A stretch of 64,000 nt of DNA. Source: a virus. Made by a program: the position numbers and the translations under genes. Positions 1-6,740 of this stretch are shown one piece after another (position 1 is the first letter of the stretch; every line of letters starts with the position of its first letter). The stretch lies in IMG/VR virus record IMGVR_UViG_3300025264_000007, positions 16,616-80,615 of that record; one strand, written 5' to 3'. The notes beneath the pieces are model-generated. The model did no database searches. It had not been told where the DNA came from and was given only the letters and a program-made list of their open reading frames with translations.

Positions 1-250
1 GTAGATTTTCCCTAATCCACGTTTCCGTTCTCTGCACACATTGGGAGCGCGGAGTGTTGGATCGGATGCAGATTGCTTCTTCTCTTTTAATTACCTGGCA
101 ATAGCAGCGCATGCGGTTTTGTAGTTCCTGCTCCGGCGAGAGTGTGACCCCTGCCGGCAAAGGAACGTTGGTGCCCGGAAGCCACTTAGGGCAAGTCACC
201 GGATTTAATCCAGCAAAAATAATCAGATATGTGGATAGAATAGAAGTCAT
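1..250 (-). CDS. Exported Cys-rich protein (partial, runs off window)
   Basis: An open frame starts at an ATG whose last base is 248 and stays open to the window edge (83 codons seen). An N-terminal hydrophobic stretch (residues 3-14, then Cys20) looks like a signal peptide. More Cys follow (CYC near residue 49, then two others), which suits a periplasmic or surface location with disulfides. A GAGG ribosome site lies about 8 nt upstream and a promoter at 289-317. I do not recognise a family. The start and reading are clear; function unknown. Confidence 0.6.
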   Translation of the reverse strand, partial: MTSILSTYLIIFAGLNPVTCPKWLPGTNVPLPAGVTLSPEQELQNRMRCYCQVIKREEAICIRSNTPRSQCVQRTETWIRENL

Positions 251-288
251 TGAAAAGCCTCATTATTTCTTGTAAGAAGATTTGTCTT

Positions 289-317
289 ATTATAGCAAAG
301 TTTTATAGGTTAGTTAA
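289..317 (-). promoter_or_regulatory. Sigma70-type promoter, extended -10
   Basis: Read on the minus strand: TTAACT, 17 nt, then TATAAT preceded by TGC (extended -10). It sits 39 nt upstream of the partial exported-protein gene. The -10 is perfect, the -35 moderate. Confidence 0.55.
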
Positions 318-352
318 AGGGGATCTCTTGGCTGCCCTCATCCGAATTTTTT

Positions 353-586
353 TTAGTGATACTCATCGAACATCGACACCAAAATCTTTCCTTGATAGTT
401 GGGTAGCCCCGTATGATAGCTTAGGCCGTATTGTTGAATAACCTTTACAGCCTCAAACAGCATTTGTTGGCTGTTCCCCGTTATGATTTCCACAAAGGCT
501 CCGCTTTGTAACCAGCGTTCTAAAAAGCGCGCAACCACGTTGCCGACCTCATAATAAGTTAGCCCATGCAAATCAAGTGTAGGCAC
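353..586 (-). CDS. Smr-like domain protein
   Basis: 77 residues. The N-terminus reads 'LDLHGLTYYEV' and the middle 'VEIITGNS', matching the LDLHG and TGxG motifs of Smr (small MutS-related) domains, which bind or nick branched nucleic acid or RNA. The last Gly of the TGxG motif is Ser here, so nuclease activity is uncertain. It starts at GTG (584-586), overlapping by one base the TAG of the upstream 49-residue gene (TAGTG), so the two are likely translationally coupled. It is only the bare domain, shorter than bacterial MutS2/Smr proteins. Confidence 0.6.
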   Translation of the reverse strand: MPTLDLHGLTYYEVGNVVARFLERWLQSGAFVEIITGNSQQMLFEAVKVIQQYGLSYHTGLPNYQGKILVSMFDEYH

Positions 587-735
587 TACTCATCCCTCTC
601 TAGTGCTTTTGCGCTGCGTGCCGCCCACGCTCCCATCCTACAACTATGCTTTAGCACAAAACATTGAAGCTTCCAGTTGATCGCTAAAATAGCGACGAAA
701 AATTTTCTCTTCACCGCATTATATCGTTTTTTCAT
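586..735 (-). CDS. Small basic hydrophobic protein (49 aa)
   Basis: Encodes 49 residues starting 'MKKRYNAVKRKFFVAILAIN': a basic start followed by a hydrophobic stretch. An AGGTGAGAG ribosome site directly precedes the ATG, and its stop overlaps the start of the Smr-like gene as TAGTG. The overlap and ribosome site argue for a real gene; no family recognised. Confidence 0.45.
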   Translation of the reverse strand: MKKRYNAVKRKFFVAILAINWKLQCFVLKHSCRMGAWAARSAKALERDE

Positions 736-784
736 CTCTCACCTTTAAACTCTCGTTTTTTCTTTGGAAATTTTTTTGTTACGG

Positions 785-1009
785 CTATTCATCGCTAATA
801 CCGCTAATCACTTCTACATGTTTAGTTCGCACCCAATAATCACGTTCCCCGCTGCGCACCTTGCAGTAATCGGATAACACAGCCCCTTGCTCAGATGGAT
901 CCTTGTCAAGGGTGCAGTCAACGGCAGTCATCAGCACTCCAATACCGGAGACTTGAGTGCCGTGCTTTCCGTAGTGAAACTTGACCAAGTCGCCCACATT
1001 ATACATCAT
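785..1009 (-). CDS. GDLV-family SH3/KOW-like small protein
   Basis: 74 residues: N-terminal 'NVGDLVKFHYG', central strand 'GIGVLMTAV', and a C-terminal 'YWVRTKHVEVIS' that closely matches 'YWVRCDHLELIS' of the gene at 36477-36701, 35 kb away. The pattern (GDLV start, G-x-V strand, xLEV end) is that of a five-strand SH3/KOW barrel. Last of four overlapping family genes read from the promoter at 1704-1732. Confidence 0.6.
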   Translation of the reverse strand: MMYNVGDLVKFHYGKHGTQVSGIGVLMTAVDCTLDKDPSEQGAVLSDYCKVRSGERDYWVRTKHVEVISGISDE

Positions 1010-1233
1010 TCCGTCTGAGCTTTCGAAACCAAATAGAATTGGTCATAGCTCCAAAGATGTTTTTCACCAGTGGAGCAGACATAACCATAAAAATGTTTTT
1101 TACTGCCGCCAACGGTGTCAACCACAAGTATAAGACCATCCGTTCCCAAGAGCGGTTTATCAGTGAGAGCGCAGTTAACTCGGCTAGCAGGCTTGAACCT
1201 AAGCAGGTCGCCCACGTCAAAATCCGTTATCAC
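1006..1233 (-). CDS. GDLV-family SH3/KOW-like small protein
   Basis: 75 residues with 'FDVGDLLRFK' at the start, 'DGLILVVDTV' in the middle and 'HLWSYDQFYLVSK' at the end. It overlaps its downstream neighbour by the 4 bases ATGA, so the two are likely translated in series. Molecular role unknown. Confidence 0.55.
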   Translation of the reverse strand: MITDFDVGDLLRFKPASRVNCALTDKPLLGTDGLILVVDTVGGSKKHFYGYVCSTGEKHLWSYDQFYLVSKAQTE

Positions 1234-1435
1234 TCAACCACTCCTTATATTGCCGGCAATGCGATAAAAATACATAACCCGACCAAGTAGGGAATTGCAC
1301 CGTAGCTTGATCAGCACCTTCTGGCCAAGTTCGGATCGGCAGTAAAGTGTTGGCGTCAAAGATATCGGTGATCACTCCGAACTCCTCACAGCCGCCCCCA
1401 TATTGCCATACAATGAAGTTGCCGACGTCAAACAT
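1217..1435 (-). CDS. GDLV-family SH3/KOW-like small protein (divergent)
   Basis: I chose the start at 1435 ('MFDVGNFIVW') because it lines up with the family N-terminus and overlaps the stop of the upstream gene by 8 bases; an ATG at 1456 would add 7 residues. The centre reads 'EFGVITDIFDA' and the C-terminus has extra aromatic residues. The GDLV motif is changed to GNFI. Confidence 0.5.
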   Translation of the reverse strand: MFDVGNFIVWQYGGGCEEFGVITDIFDANTLLPIRTWPEGADQATVQFPTWSGYVFLSHCRQYKEWLSDNGF

Positions 1436-1661
1436 TATGTGACCAAGTGCCGGCATGTTTTTGGGCTTTCTCTAGTTCATAGCTCATGAACCATAATGGT
1501 AAGGAACTGCTGGGAAAAGATACTGCGTATTGGGTAACGGCTCCGGAGTCAAAGATTGCCTCTATCACGAGCCCGACCTCAGAACGGTTGGAAAAAACTG
1601 AAGTGATGCTTTTGTGCCCGCCCGTGCGACGCCGACGAACGATATCTCCGGGCTTTATCAT
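1428..1661 (-). CDS. GDLV-family SH3/KOW-like small protein
   Basis: 77 residues: 'MIKPGDIVRRRR' start, 'EVGLVIEAIFDSG' centre, 'YELEKAQ' near the end. First gene of this four-gene run, 43 nt downstream of a -10 at 1704. The run of Arg after GDIV gives a strongly basic face. Confidence 0.55.
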   Translation of the reverse strand: MIKPGDIVRRRRTGGHKSITSVFSNRSEVGLVIEAIFDSGAVTQYAVSFPSSSLPLWFMSYELEKAQKHAGTWSHNV

Positions 1662-1703
1662 GTAGTAACCGTTCCGAACATGCTGAGGATTTCTTTATAG
1701 TTT

Positions 1704-1732
1704 ATTATAGCATACACTTGCGCAGCTTTCTA
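1704..1732 (-). promoter_or_regulatory. Extended -10 promoter
   Basis: Minus-strand TGCTATAAT (consensus extended -10). The candidate -35, TAGAAA at 17 nt, is weak. It is placed to drive the four-gene GDLV run 1661-785. Confidence 0.5.
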
Positions 1733-1770
1733 GCCTAGCCGGCGTACATTCTTTTTTTTCTTGTTTTTTT

Positions 1771-1968
1771 CTATGCGTGTGCTAGCTGTGCCCAGCCTGC
1801 AACCCTACAGAAGTGAGAGTGAGTTGGGTATTCCCAGAACTCTTCGTTTTCCATGAGCTTCTCGTAGGCAGCGTGTATCATGGGTGGGAGTTCTTCCCAT
1901 ACTTCATCGGCATCTGCTGCCAACTCCGGCAAAGATAAGCCAGCGTCGTGATTAAGTAGAGGGGTCAT
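1771..1968 (-). CDS. Small acidic protein of unknown function
   Basis: 65 residues from 'MTPLLNHDAG'. This start is preferred over an ATG at 2064 because the ATG overlaps the upstream stop as ATGA and is preceded by AGGAAGAAAA. The protein is acidic and helical-looking ('EELPPMIHAAYEKLMENEEF') with an aromatic C-terminus. No family recognised. Confidence 0.5.
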   Translation of the reverse strand: MTPLLNHDAGLSLPELAADADEVWEELPPMIHAAYEKLMENEEFWEYPTHSHFCRVAGWAQLAHA

Positions 1969-2141
1969 TTTTTCTTCCTTTCTCTTTCGAGCTTTTCTAT
2001 GAGTCTGCTTGCTAGCGTGTGTGCTAGCAGTTCCCGTGTATCGGGGGATGTTAGATGTTGACAATCATTTTTTAATACCTTCAAAAAGAAGGCTTTAGCT
2101 TTTCTGTGGTGTTTTTCTCTAAAGTATACTTCGTGTGACAT
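1965..2141 (-). CDS. Small basic protein (58 aa)
   Basis: 58 residues, 'MSHEVYFREKHHRKAKAFF' to 'EKLERERKKK', very rich in Lys, Arg and Glu, probably one or two helices. Its TGA overlaps the ATG of the next gene (ATGA), the coupling seen throughout this genome, which supports it being real. Could bind nucleic acid; that is a guess from charge. Confidence 0.5.
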   Translation of the reverse strand: MSHEVYFREKHHRKAKAFFLKVLKNDCQHLTSPDTRELLAHTLASRLIEKLERERKKK

Positions 2142-2204
2142 TTTAGTCTAATATCAAAAATCTCTAAAAATTAGCTATCCGTTGTGAACGTACCTAGCAC
2201 AGAC

Positions 2205-2345
2205 CGTACCCCCACCGGGGCGGGTGGGAGATACATTAGGGGGGCAGGCAGGGGCTCCCGTCTTGGCAGGATACTATAGCGGTTGCCGCTGTCAAGCTTT
2301 AAAGCTGGCAGGGGCTATCAGCAGCAGGCAGGCGTAGGCGCTGGC
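2205..2345 (-). other. G/C-rich intergenic block with GGCAGG repeats
   Basis: Between the VWA gene and the small genes to its left, GGCAGG occurs five times (2243, 2247, 2265, 2307, 2327), and the 10-mer GGCAGGGGCT twice (2247, 2307). A CCCACC...GGTGGG hairpin lies at about 2211-2228 without a clear T run. No tRNA fold was seen. The rest of 2142-2409 holds only a 28-codon minus-strand frame and a possible promoter. Confidence 0.4.
2268..2295 (-). promoter_or_regulatory. Possible sigma70-type promoter
   Basis: Minus-strand TTGACA, 16 nt, TATCCT. The -35 is perfect and the gap fits the other promoters here, but the -10 is poor; a better TATAGT lies only 11 nt from the -35. It would serve the genes at 2141-1771. 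Confidence 0.35.
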
Positions 2346-2409
2346 GTTGCTGGTGTTCGCTGTTACTCTCTCCTATAGTTTTCATTCTTTTATTTGTTTC
2401 CCGCAAAAA

Positions 2410-3651
2410 CTAAGCGTCGATCGCGATCACACGCTCATTGGTTTGGAAGTAGGGGCGAGCAGCACCACGCTGGTCAGTCATCCACATGCGTTGGGCCTTG
2501 CACCGCTTGGGCTTGGGAGCTTCCATATCCGTCAGAATAATGACACCGTCAAAGCTATGCTTATTGACATAATCGGTGGGAGCATCGAAGCAAGTGCCGC
2601 CGCAGGATACCCGCTCAGTCTTCTTGTTCTGCCCCTTCTTCCAGACGTAGACCTTATCCTCTGGCACCTCAGTATCAAAGGGGATGACCGTGAACTCTGC
2701 CAGCTTTGCCAGCCCATTGAGTTCAGCGAAGAAGCTCTCTAGCATGTGATCGCTGACAGAGCCCGACTGGTCGATGGCAATGGCAATCTTTGCCTGCCGC
2801 AGCACCTTCTTGCCAGGGTGGATGTAAGCGTAACGCTTGTTGATCCGCTTCACACTGGAGCGACGACTAGCACGCTGGCTGGTCTTGATGAAGTAGCGGA
2901 GCACCTTGCGCCAGTCTACCTTAGTCTCTAGTCTTTTTATAATCTCTTGTTTTACTTCCGCCGAAACCGAGCCCCAACCTTTAGCAGCTTGGCTAGCTTC
3001 TTGGGCAGCTTCTTTGAGCGCATTCTTGAGACGTTCCTGAGCCATCTGGTTAGCCTCTGCCGGCATGTTGCCGTCATCCCAACCGGAGTGGTCGTCAAAG
3101 CTACCAGGCTCGCCGGCACCACCGCTGTCGCCTGCCTCGCTGCCTTCACTACTGTCGCTACCTTCGCCGTCTTCGGTAGACTCGCCGCCATCACCGCCGG
3201 CAGAGCCTTCACCTTCTTCTTCGCCACCATCTTTCTTAATGTTGGCAAGGTACCACTCGGCACTCTCACCCGCAGGCAGATCAGCGAAGGGCCCGACACC
3301 AGGCATGCAAGCCAGTTCGGGCAGTTCATCTTTGAGGTGGCTGTTGATAGCCAGATCAGCCGCGATGTTCCACGTCTTATGGGGAACGCCTTCAGGCTTG
3401 CGACTCGTAACATGTTCGAAGATCAAGTGGTAGAACTCATGCTTGAGAACACCCTTGACGTGCTTTTCGGAAAGACTGGCAAAGAACTCGGGGTTGTAAA
3501 CCATCTCGAACTGTGCCGTCTCAGGGTTCACACGCACACCCGCTGTTGGGATGGCAGTCGTAGAGATCTTTTCGATCCGACGGCTCAAGGCTGCGAAGAA
3601 GGGCTCTTCCATCAACAGTCTATAGGCGTGAAGGCTTAGATCAAAACTCAC
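2410..3651 (-). CDS. VWA-domain protein with HExxH metallopeptidase-like N-terminus
   Basis: 413 residues in three parts. Residues 1-140 hold a zincin-like motif 'HEFYH' (71-75) with 'NIAADLAIN' after it, as in the DUF2201/VWA family. Residues 141-197 are a Gly/Glu/Ser/Asp-rich acidic linker. The C-terminal von Willebrand A domain has the metal site 'DQSGS' (294-298), a Thr in 'GGT' and Asp in 'LTDME'. Such proteins pair with MoxR AAA+ ATPases, and a MoxR gene lies directly upstream with its own promoter and terminator. The pair probably works as a chaperone or remodelling unit; the target is unknown. It has its own promoter at 3672-3699. Confidence 0.8.
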   Translation of the reverse strand: MSFDLSLHAYRLLMEEPFFAALSRRIEKISTTAIPTAGVRVNPETAQFEMVYNPEFFASLSEKHVKGVLKHEFYHLIFEHVTSRKPEGVPHKTWNIAADLAINSHLKDELPELACMPGVGPFADLPAGESAEWYLANIKKDGGEEEGEGSAGGDGGESTEDGEGSDSSEGSEAGDSGGAGEPGSFDDHSGWDDGNMPAEANQMAQERLKNALKEAAQEASQAAKGWGSVSAEVKQEIIKRLETKVDWRKVLRYFIKTSQRASRRSSVKRINKRYAYIHPGKKVLRQAKIAIAIDQSGSVSDHMLESFFAELNGLAKLAEFTVIPFDTEVPEDKVYVWKKGQNKKTERVSCGGTCFDAPTDYVNKHSFDGVIILTDMEAPKPKRCKAQRMWMTDQRGAARPYFQTNERVIAIDA

Positions 3652-3671
3652 AGTGCCTCTCCCTCATTCAT

Positions 3672-3699
3672 ATAATAGCATGGATACACTACTTGTCAA
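3672..3699 (-). promoter_or_regulatory. Sigma70-type promoter for VWA gene
   Basis: Minus-strand TTGACA, 16 nt, TATTAT, 21 nt upstream of the VWA start codon. Almost the same gap and -10 flank (CCATGC before TATTAT) is seen at the MoxR promoter 4850-4877, so the two genes are likely co-regulated though separately promoted. Confidence 0.75.
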
Positions 3700-3716
3700 C
3701 TTTTATTTCGTTCCCT

Positions 3717-3746
3717 TAAAAACAAAACCCAGCGTTTGTGCTGGGT
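3717..3746 (-). terminator. Rho-independent terminator after MoxR gene
   Basis: A stem ACCCAGC/GCTGGGT with a 6-nt loop (727-746 of this kb), followed on the minus strand by TTTGTTTTT. It ends the MoxR transcript just before the VWA promoter. Confidence 0.75.
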
Positions 3747-3781
3747 CTTGCCGATCTCAAAGGAGTCTGGAGAGAGAGGGA

Positions 3782-4825
3782 TCAGGCTCCCAAGATCTTG
3801 GAGAGGTGGGTTCCAACCGCTCCTTTGTTTGCCCCGTGGAAGTTGACCACGTTGCTTTGAATGCCGCCCGTGGAGATCACACTCCAGAGCTTCATGGCTG
3901 CTTCGCTAGGCAGGCTGACGAAGTAGTTAGCCAGGTTGGCAACTTCCTTCTCAGAGAGTTCCTTCTTGCAGACGTCTTCAGCCTCGACCTTTTCGATCAT
4001 GGCACAGTGCTCGTTGAGCGAGAAGGCTTCCAGAGTTTCGCTGCGATCGCCAGCTAGCAGTTGGGCAACCGTCACAACCCGCTCGTAGTTCTGAGCGAAG
4101 TCGTTGAAGGCAACAGCCGCTTCGAAGCCGACGAAGCTTTGAGCCAAGGTGAACATGGCAGGGGAAGCTTCTTCCAGAAGATCAGCCTTTACCAGCACAT
4201 CGTTCAGCCGATGCCAGGAGCGACGGCTGGGATAGCGTTTGTTGGGCTCAATGTCAGCGTTATGCTCAAGGTGAGCACGGTTCTGATTGATGAAATCCCA
4301 GATGAGGCCATCAATATTTTCTTTGCCCCAAGCCAACCAATCTTCTACCGTGGGCTCAATGTCCCAGACCGACCAGCGATCGAGTTCAGCAGGATCCATC
4401 TCATTGACCTGATACTGCTCGCCATGCTCGCCGCCGTTGATGGCAGCGAACACTACGGTATCCGGGTGAAGATGATGACCGTTCAGCTTCCGGCTGTCGG
4501 TCAGTTCGAAAATCCCCTGCCGAACTTCTAGGGTAGCGCGGTCAACCTCGTCGAGGAAGAGCACAACCGGTTGCTCGCAGGATTCTTTGAACCAGTCAGG
4601 GGGATTGAAGGTGGTGCGATTGCCGTCAATGCTGGGAAGACCGACAAGGTCTCCCTCGGTCATTTGGCTGGCACGCCGTTCAACAACAGGCAGTTCCATG
4701 TTGGCGGCCAACTGGTAAACAACCTGGCTCTTGCCGACACCGTGGCGACCACGGAGCAGAACTGGCAAGCGAGCAGCACTCACTGCGGGAGCCAGCTTGA
4801 CAAAGGTTTTGAAGTCTACAGACAT
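3782..4825 (-). CDS. MoxR-type AAA+ ATPase
   Basis: 347 residues. Walker A 'GRHGVGKS' (26-33), Walker B 'VVLFLDEVDR' (87-96), sensor-1 'AAIN' (127-130) and an Arg-finger region 'DPAELDRW' (144-151) mark a MoxR-class AAA+ ATPase. These act as ATP-driven chaperones with a VWA partner, which is encoded immediately downstream. The C-terminal third is helical with no extra domain recognised. Size fits the family. MoxR/VWA pairs in bacteria mature metal enzymes or remodel complexes; here the job may be host takeover or virion assembly (inference). Confidence 0.85.
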   Translation of the reverse strand: MSVDFKTFVKLAPAVSAARLPVLLRGRHGVGKSQVVYQLAANMELPVVERRASQMTEGDLVGLPSIDGNRTTFNPPDWFKESCEQPVVLFLDEVDRATLEVRQGIFELTDSRKLNGHHLHPDTVVFAAINGGEHGEQYQVNEMDPAELDRWSVWDIEPTVEDWLAWGKENIDGLIWDFINQNRAHLEHNADIEPNKRYPSRRSWHRLNDVLVKADLLEEASPAMFTLAQSFVGFEAAVAFNDFAQNYERVVTVAQLLAGDRSETLEAFSLNEHCAMIEKVEAEDVCKKELSEKEVANLANYFVSLPSEAAMKLWSVISTGGIQSNVVNFHGANKGAVGTHLSKILGA

Positions 4826-4849
4826 TGTTCTCTCCCTCTCTCCAACTGT

Positions 4850-4877
4850 ATAATAGCATGGATAGGGTATCTGTCAA
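4850..4877 (-). promoter_or_regulatory. Sigma70-type promoter for MoxR gene
   Basis: Minus-strand TTGACA, 16 nt, TATTAT, 25 nt before the start codon. The AAAGTTGACA and CCATGCTATTAT blocks match those of the VWA promoter. Confidence 0.75.
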
Positions 4878-5150
4878 CTTTTAAATGCACTTTTAACGCT
4901 TTTTTCTTGCGTTTTAAAGCCAATGGTGCTCGAATTGACAAAGACCCTTATACTATGTATTAGGCACCTCAAGACAAACGCCCCCAAACGCTGACAATAT
5001 CTGACACACGCAGAAAACGTTGGTATTGCTGGATTTCTATTATCTTTTAACCATCCACAGCAGACAAACCAAACAGTTACAGCACTGTGCAACTTTTGCA
5101 GTCAGTTCTGTCAACTATGCATCATTTATTTGCAGCAGGCAGAGAGCACC
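4878..5150. other. Gene-free intergenic stretch
   Basis: About 270 bases with no convincing frame on either strand. It holds a second minus-strand TTGACA (near 5110) without a good -10, TGTCAG motifs on the minus strand (near 5000-5015), and a plus-strand TTGACA-17-TATTAG near 4936-4964 that points away from any plus-strand gene. An untranslated RNA is possible but unsupported. Confidence 0.35.
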
Positions 5151-5624
5151 CTAGAACTTTAGTTTAGATAGGTCTGTGTTCTCTATATAATCTTCTATAG
5201 ATCCTGTATGATTCTCTGCCTCTTCTAGCATGTCGTAGATGGAAAATGTTTTATCTTTTTTGTTTGGTGCCGCATGAAGCTGACCTGAGAATATCCTGTG
5301 AACTGTAGAGGGATTAACCTTCATAGCCCAGAAGCGTTTAGAGAATGCTTTTGCAGTTTCCCTTGTGCTTAACCTATACTGTTGTTCCTTTATCCAGGCT
5401 ATGTGCTTCTCGCTTAATTTATGCGTTCTTTGTTTTCTTTTTTTTGCGCGCCTTTGATTTGATGCTTTGGTGTCAGCATCATAACATTTTCTACAACGAG
5501 AGCGGAGACCGTCTTTAGCAGACTTGATCTTCGACTTGTAATAGTGTTCGACCGGCAACGTCTCTTTGCATTTTGTGCAAGTCTTAACGTGGTTGCCGCC
5601 CTCGTCGTAGAACGCATGTGGCAT
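5151..5624 (-). CDS. Zinc-ribbon plus helix-turn-helix protein
   Basis: 157 residues. The N-terminal part has 'CTKCKETLP' and 'RSRCRKC', a four-Cys zinc ribbon common in phage HNH-like and DNA-binding proteins, followed by a Lys/Arg-rich linker. The middle 'LSTRETAKAFSKRF...STVHRIFSGQ' resembles a recruitment-type helix-turn-helix, as in homing-endonuclease tails. No HNH or GIY-YIG catalytic motif is visible, so it may be a regulator or the remains of a mobile nuclease. It lies 2 nt downstream of a tiny membrane-protein gene. Confidence 0.6.
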   Translation of the reverse strand: MPHAFYDEGGNHVKTCTKCKETLPVEHYYKSKIKSAKDGLRSRCRKCYDADTKASNQRRAKKRKQRTHKLSEKHIAWIKEQQYRLSTRETAKAFSKRFWAMKVNPSTVHRIFSGQLHAAPNKKDKTFSIYDMLEEAENHTGSIEDYIENTDLSKLKF

Positions 5625-5626
5625 CG

Positions 5627-5743
5627 CTACTCGCGGTTATTGTTATTGAAGCTTTTGGCAGTGAACGCGAGAAACTCAAAGGCTAGCTTAGTCACAAAAA
5701 AGCCTCCCACCAACGCAGCGGCAATTACGATTGCCGTTTTCAT
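5627..5743 (-). CDS. Tiny single-pass membrane protein (38 aa)
   Basis: 'MKTAIVIAAALVGGFFVTKL' and onward: one transmembrane segment (residues 3-16) with a polar tail rich in Asn. Its ATG overlaps the FKBP stop (ATGA) and its stop lies 2 nt before the next gene, a fit too exact to be chance. Function unknown; may be an envelope or lysis-related peptide. Confidence 0.6.
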   Translation of the reverse strand: MKTAIVIAAALVGGFFVTKLAFEFLAFTAKSFNNNNRE

Positions 5744-6201
5744 CCGTCTGTTCCAGTAGGGGTGATCTCCACCAGTTCAATAGCGAAGTTTAGCGTCTTG
5801 CCTGCCAGAGGGTGATTCACGTCGAAGGTGACCTCCTCATCCGTGCTGCTGGTGACGGTGGCCATCACCGGCTGTCCGTTGGGAGCCATGAGCGGAACCT
5901 CTGATCCATCCGTGAGATCCAGATCCTCCGGAAACACATCGCGCTGAATAGTGGTGACTGCTTCCGCGTTGGGATCGCCGTAAGCATCTTCCGGGTCGAG
6001 GGTGATGGTGCGCTTTTCGCCCGGCGTCATGCCGGCAACTGCTTGGTCGAACCCGGCAATGAGTTCGCCGGATCCGAGGGTAAATGTGAGGGGAGTTTCG
6101 CGTTCGTATGAATTGTCGAACTCGCTCCCGTCATCGAGGGTGCCGCGGTAGTGAACCGCAACGGTATCGCCTGTTTGGGCTGTGGGGGTGGTGGTTGTCA
6201 T
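5740..6201 (-). CDS. FKBP-type peptidyl-prolyl isomerase, SlyD-like
   Basis: 153 residues. FKBP core 'GDTVAVHYRGTLDDGSEFD' (11-29), 'GSGELIAGFDQAVAGM' (43-58) and 'DPEDAYGDP' (69-77), then an insert-in-flap domain (about 78-127), then the closing 'NHPLAGKTLNFAIEL' (129-143). This order is that of SlyD/FkpB-like chaperone-isomerases, which speed prolyl isomerisation and hold folding chains. It lacks the His-rich SlyD tail. The isomerase is rare in phages; with GroEL, GroES and Hsp20 elsewhere in the window it suggests active control of folding. Overlaps upstream and downstream genes by 4 nt. Confidence 0.9.
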   Translation of the reverse strand: MTTTTPTAQTGDTVAVHYRGTLDDGSEFDNSYERETPLTFTLGSGELIAGFDQAVAGMTPGEKRTITLDPEDAYGDPNAEAVTTIQRDVFPEDLDLTDGSEVPLMAPNGQPVMATVTSSTDEEVTFDVNHPLAGKTLNFAIELVEITPTGTDG

Positions 6202-6740
6202 GAGTTATCTTCTCCTAGATAAAAGTCTTTACAGACTTGTTCGAATTTATTAATAGCGTTCCACAAAAGTGTGTCGAGGTCATCGACTCCATGGTCAGGA
6301 TAGTTGTCGTCGTAATACCTGGCCACTTCGTCAGCATCAAGGGACAGGAGTTCTTTGTCTTGCAGAACCTCCCCATCCATGCAAGCGTAGCCCCCTACTC
6401 GGCACTCGTCCTCCGAAATAGTTGTCATGGTGACTAGCCGATTCTGAAAATATGAGGTGTCGCGACTCGCAGCTAGAACCCAACCTTTGGGTCTCTCCCA
6501 CTTTGTTTCCAAAGTAACGAGAAGGCGCTCAGTAGAAGGATCGTAATCGTAGTCAGCGACCTCTATCCACCCCACGCTACTCCACTCGTCAGCATTAGGC
6601 ACAAGTTGGAACAGTAACGAGTCTGACCCAAGCGCAGCACCTGTCGCATCATAATCGAAGGCAAAATCTTCTGCTTGCTCAGGCGTAATACCGTAAACGG
6701 TGACGTAGCTTCGGGTGGCGTCAATTTTAGTGCTCGTCAT
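6198..6740 (-). CDS. Acidic protein of unknown function
   Basis: 180 residues, strongly acidic, with 'YVTVYGITPEQAEDFAFDYD' at the N-terminus and 'DHGVDDLDTLLWNAINKFE' near the C-terminus. Alternating strands in the first 100 residues suggest a mixed alpha/beta domain. It is coupled by 4-nt overlaps to the methyltransferase gene upstream and the FKBP gene downstream. No family recognised. High negative charge could mean a DNA mimic, but I see no further support. Confidence 0.5.
   Translation of the reverse strand: MTSTKIDATRSYVTVYGITPEQAEDFAFDYDATGAALGSDSLLFQLVPNADEWSSVGWIEVADYDYDPSTERLLVTLETKWERPKGWVLAASRDTSYFQNRLVTMTTISEDECRVGGYACMDGEVLQDKELLSLDADEVARYYDDNYPDHGVDDLDTLLWNAINKFEQVCKDFYLGEDNS

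Noticed and set aside
250-441. 63-codon plus-strand frame
   Set aside because: Starts at the base where the minus-strand exported gene starts, overlaps the Smr-like gene and contains the minus-strand promoter.
2205-2345. Possible tRNA in the GC-rich gap
   Set aside because: No cloverleaf or T-loop GTTCRA sequence could be built on either strand.
2347-2742. 131-codon plus-strand frame
   Set aside because: Lies opposite the VWA gene, has no ribosome site and no recognisable domain; it is a shadow of the minus-strand coding.
2947-3639. 230-codon plus-strand frame
   Set aside because: Fully opposite the VWA gene, whose motifs (HEFYH, DQSGS) are clear on the minus strand.
4930-4966. Plus-strand TTGACA-17-TATTAG
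   Set aside because: No plus-strand gene follows; likely chance in AT-rich DNA, kept only as a remark.
4874-5092. 72-codon minus-strand frame in an intergenic stretch
   Set aside because: No ribosome site, odd composition, and it runs through the MoxR promoter.
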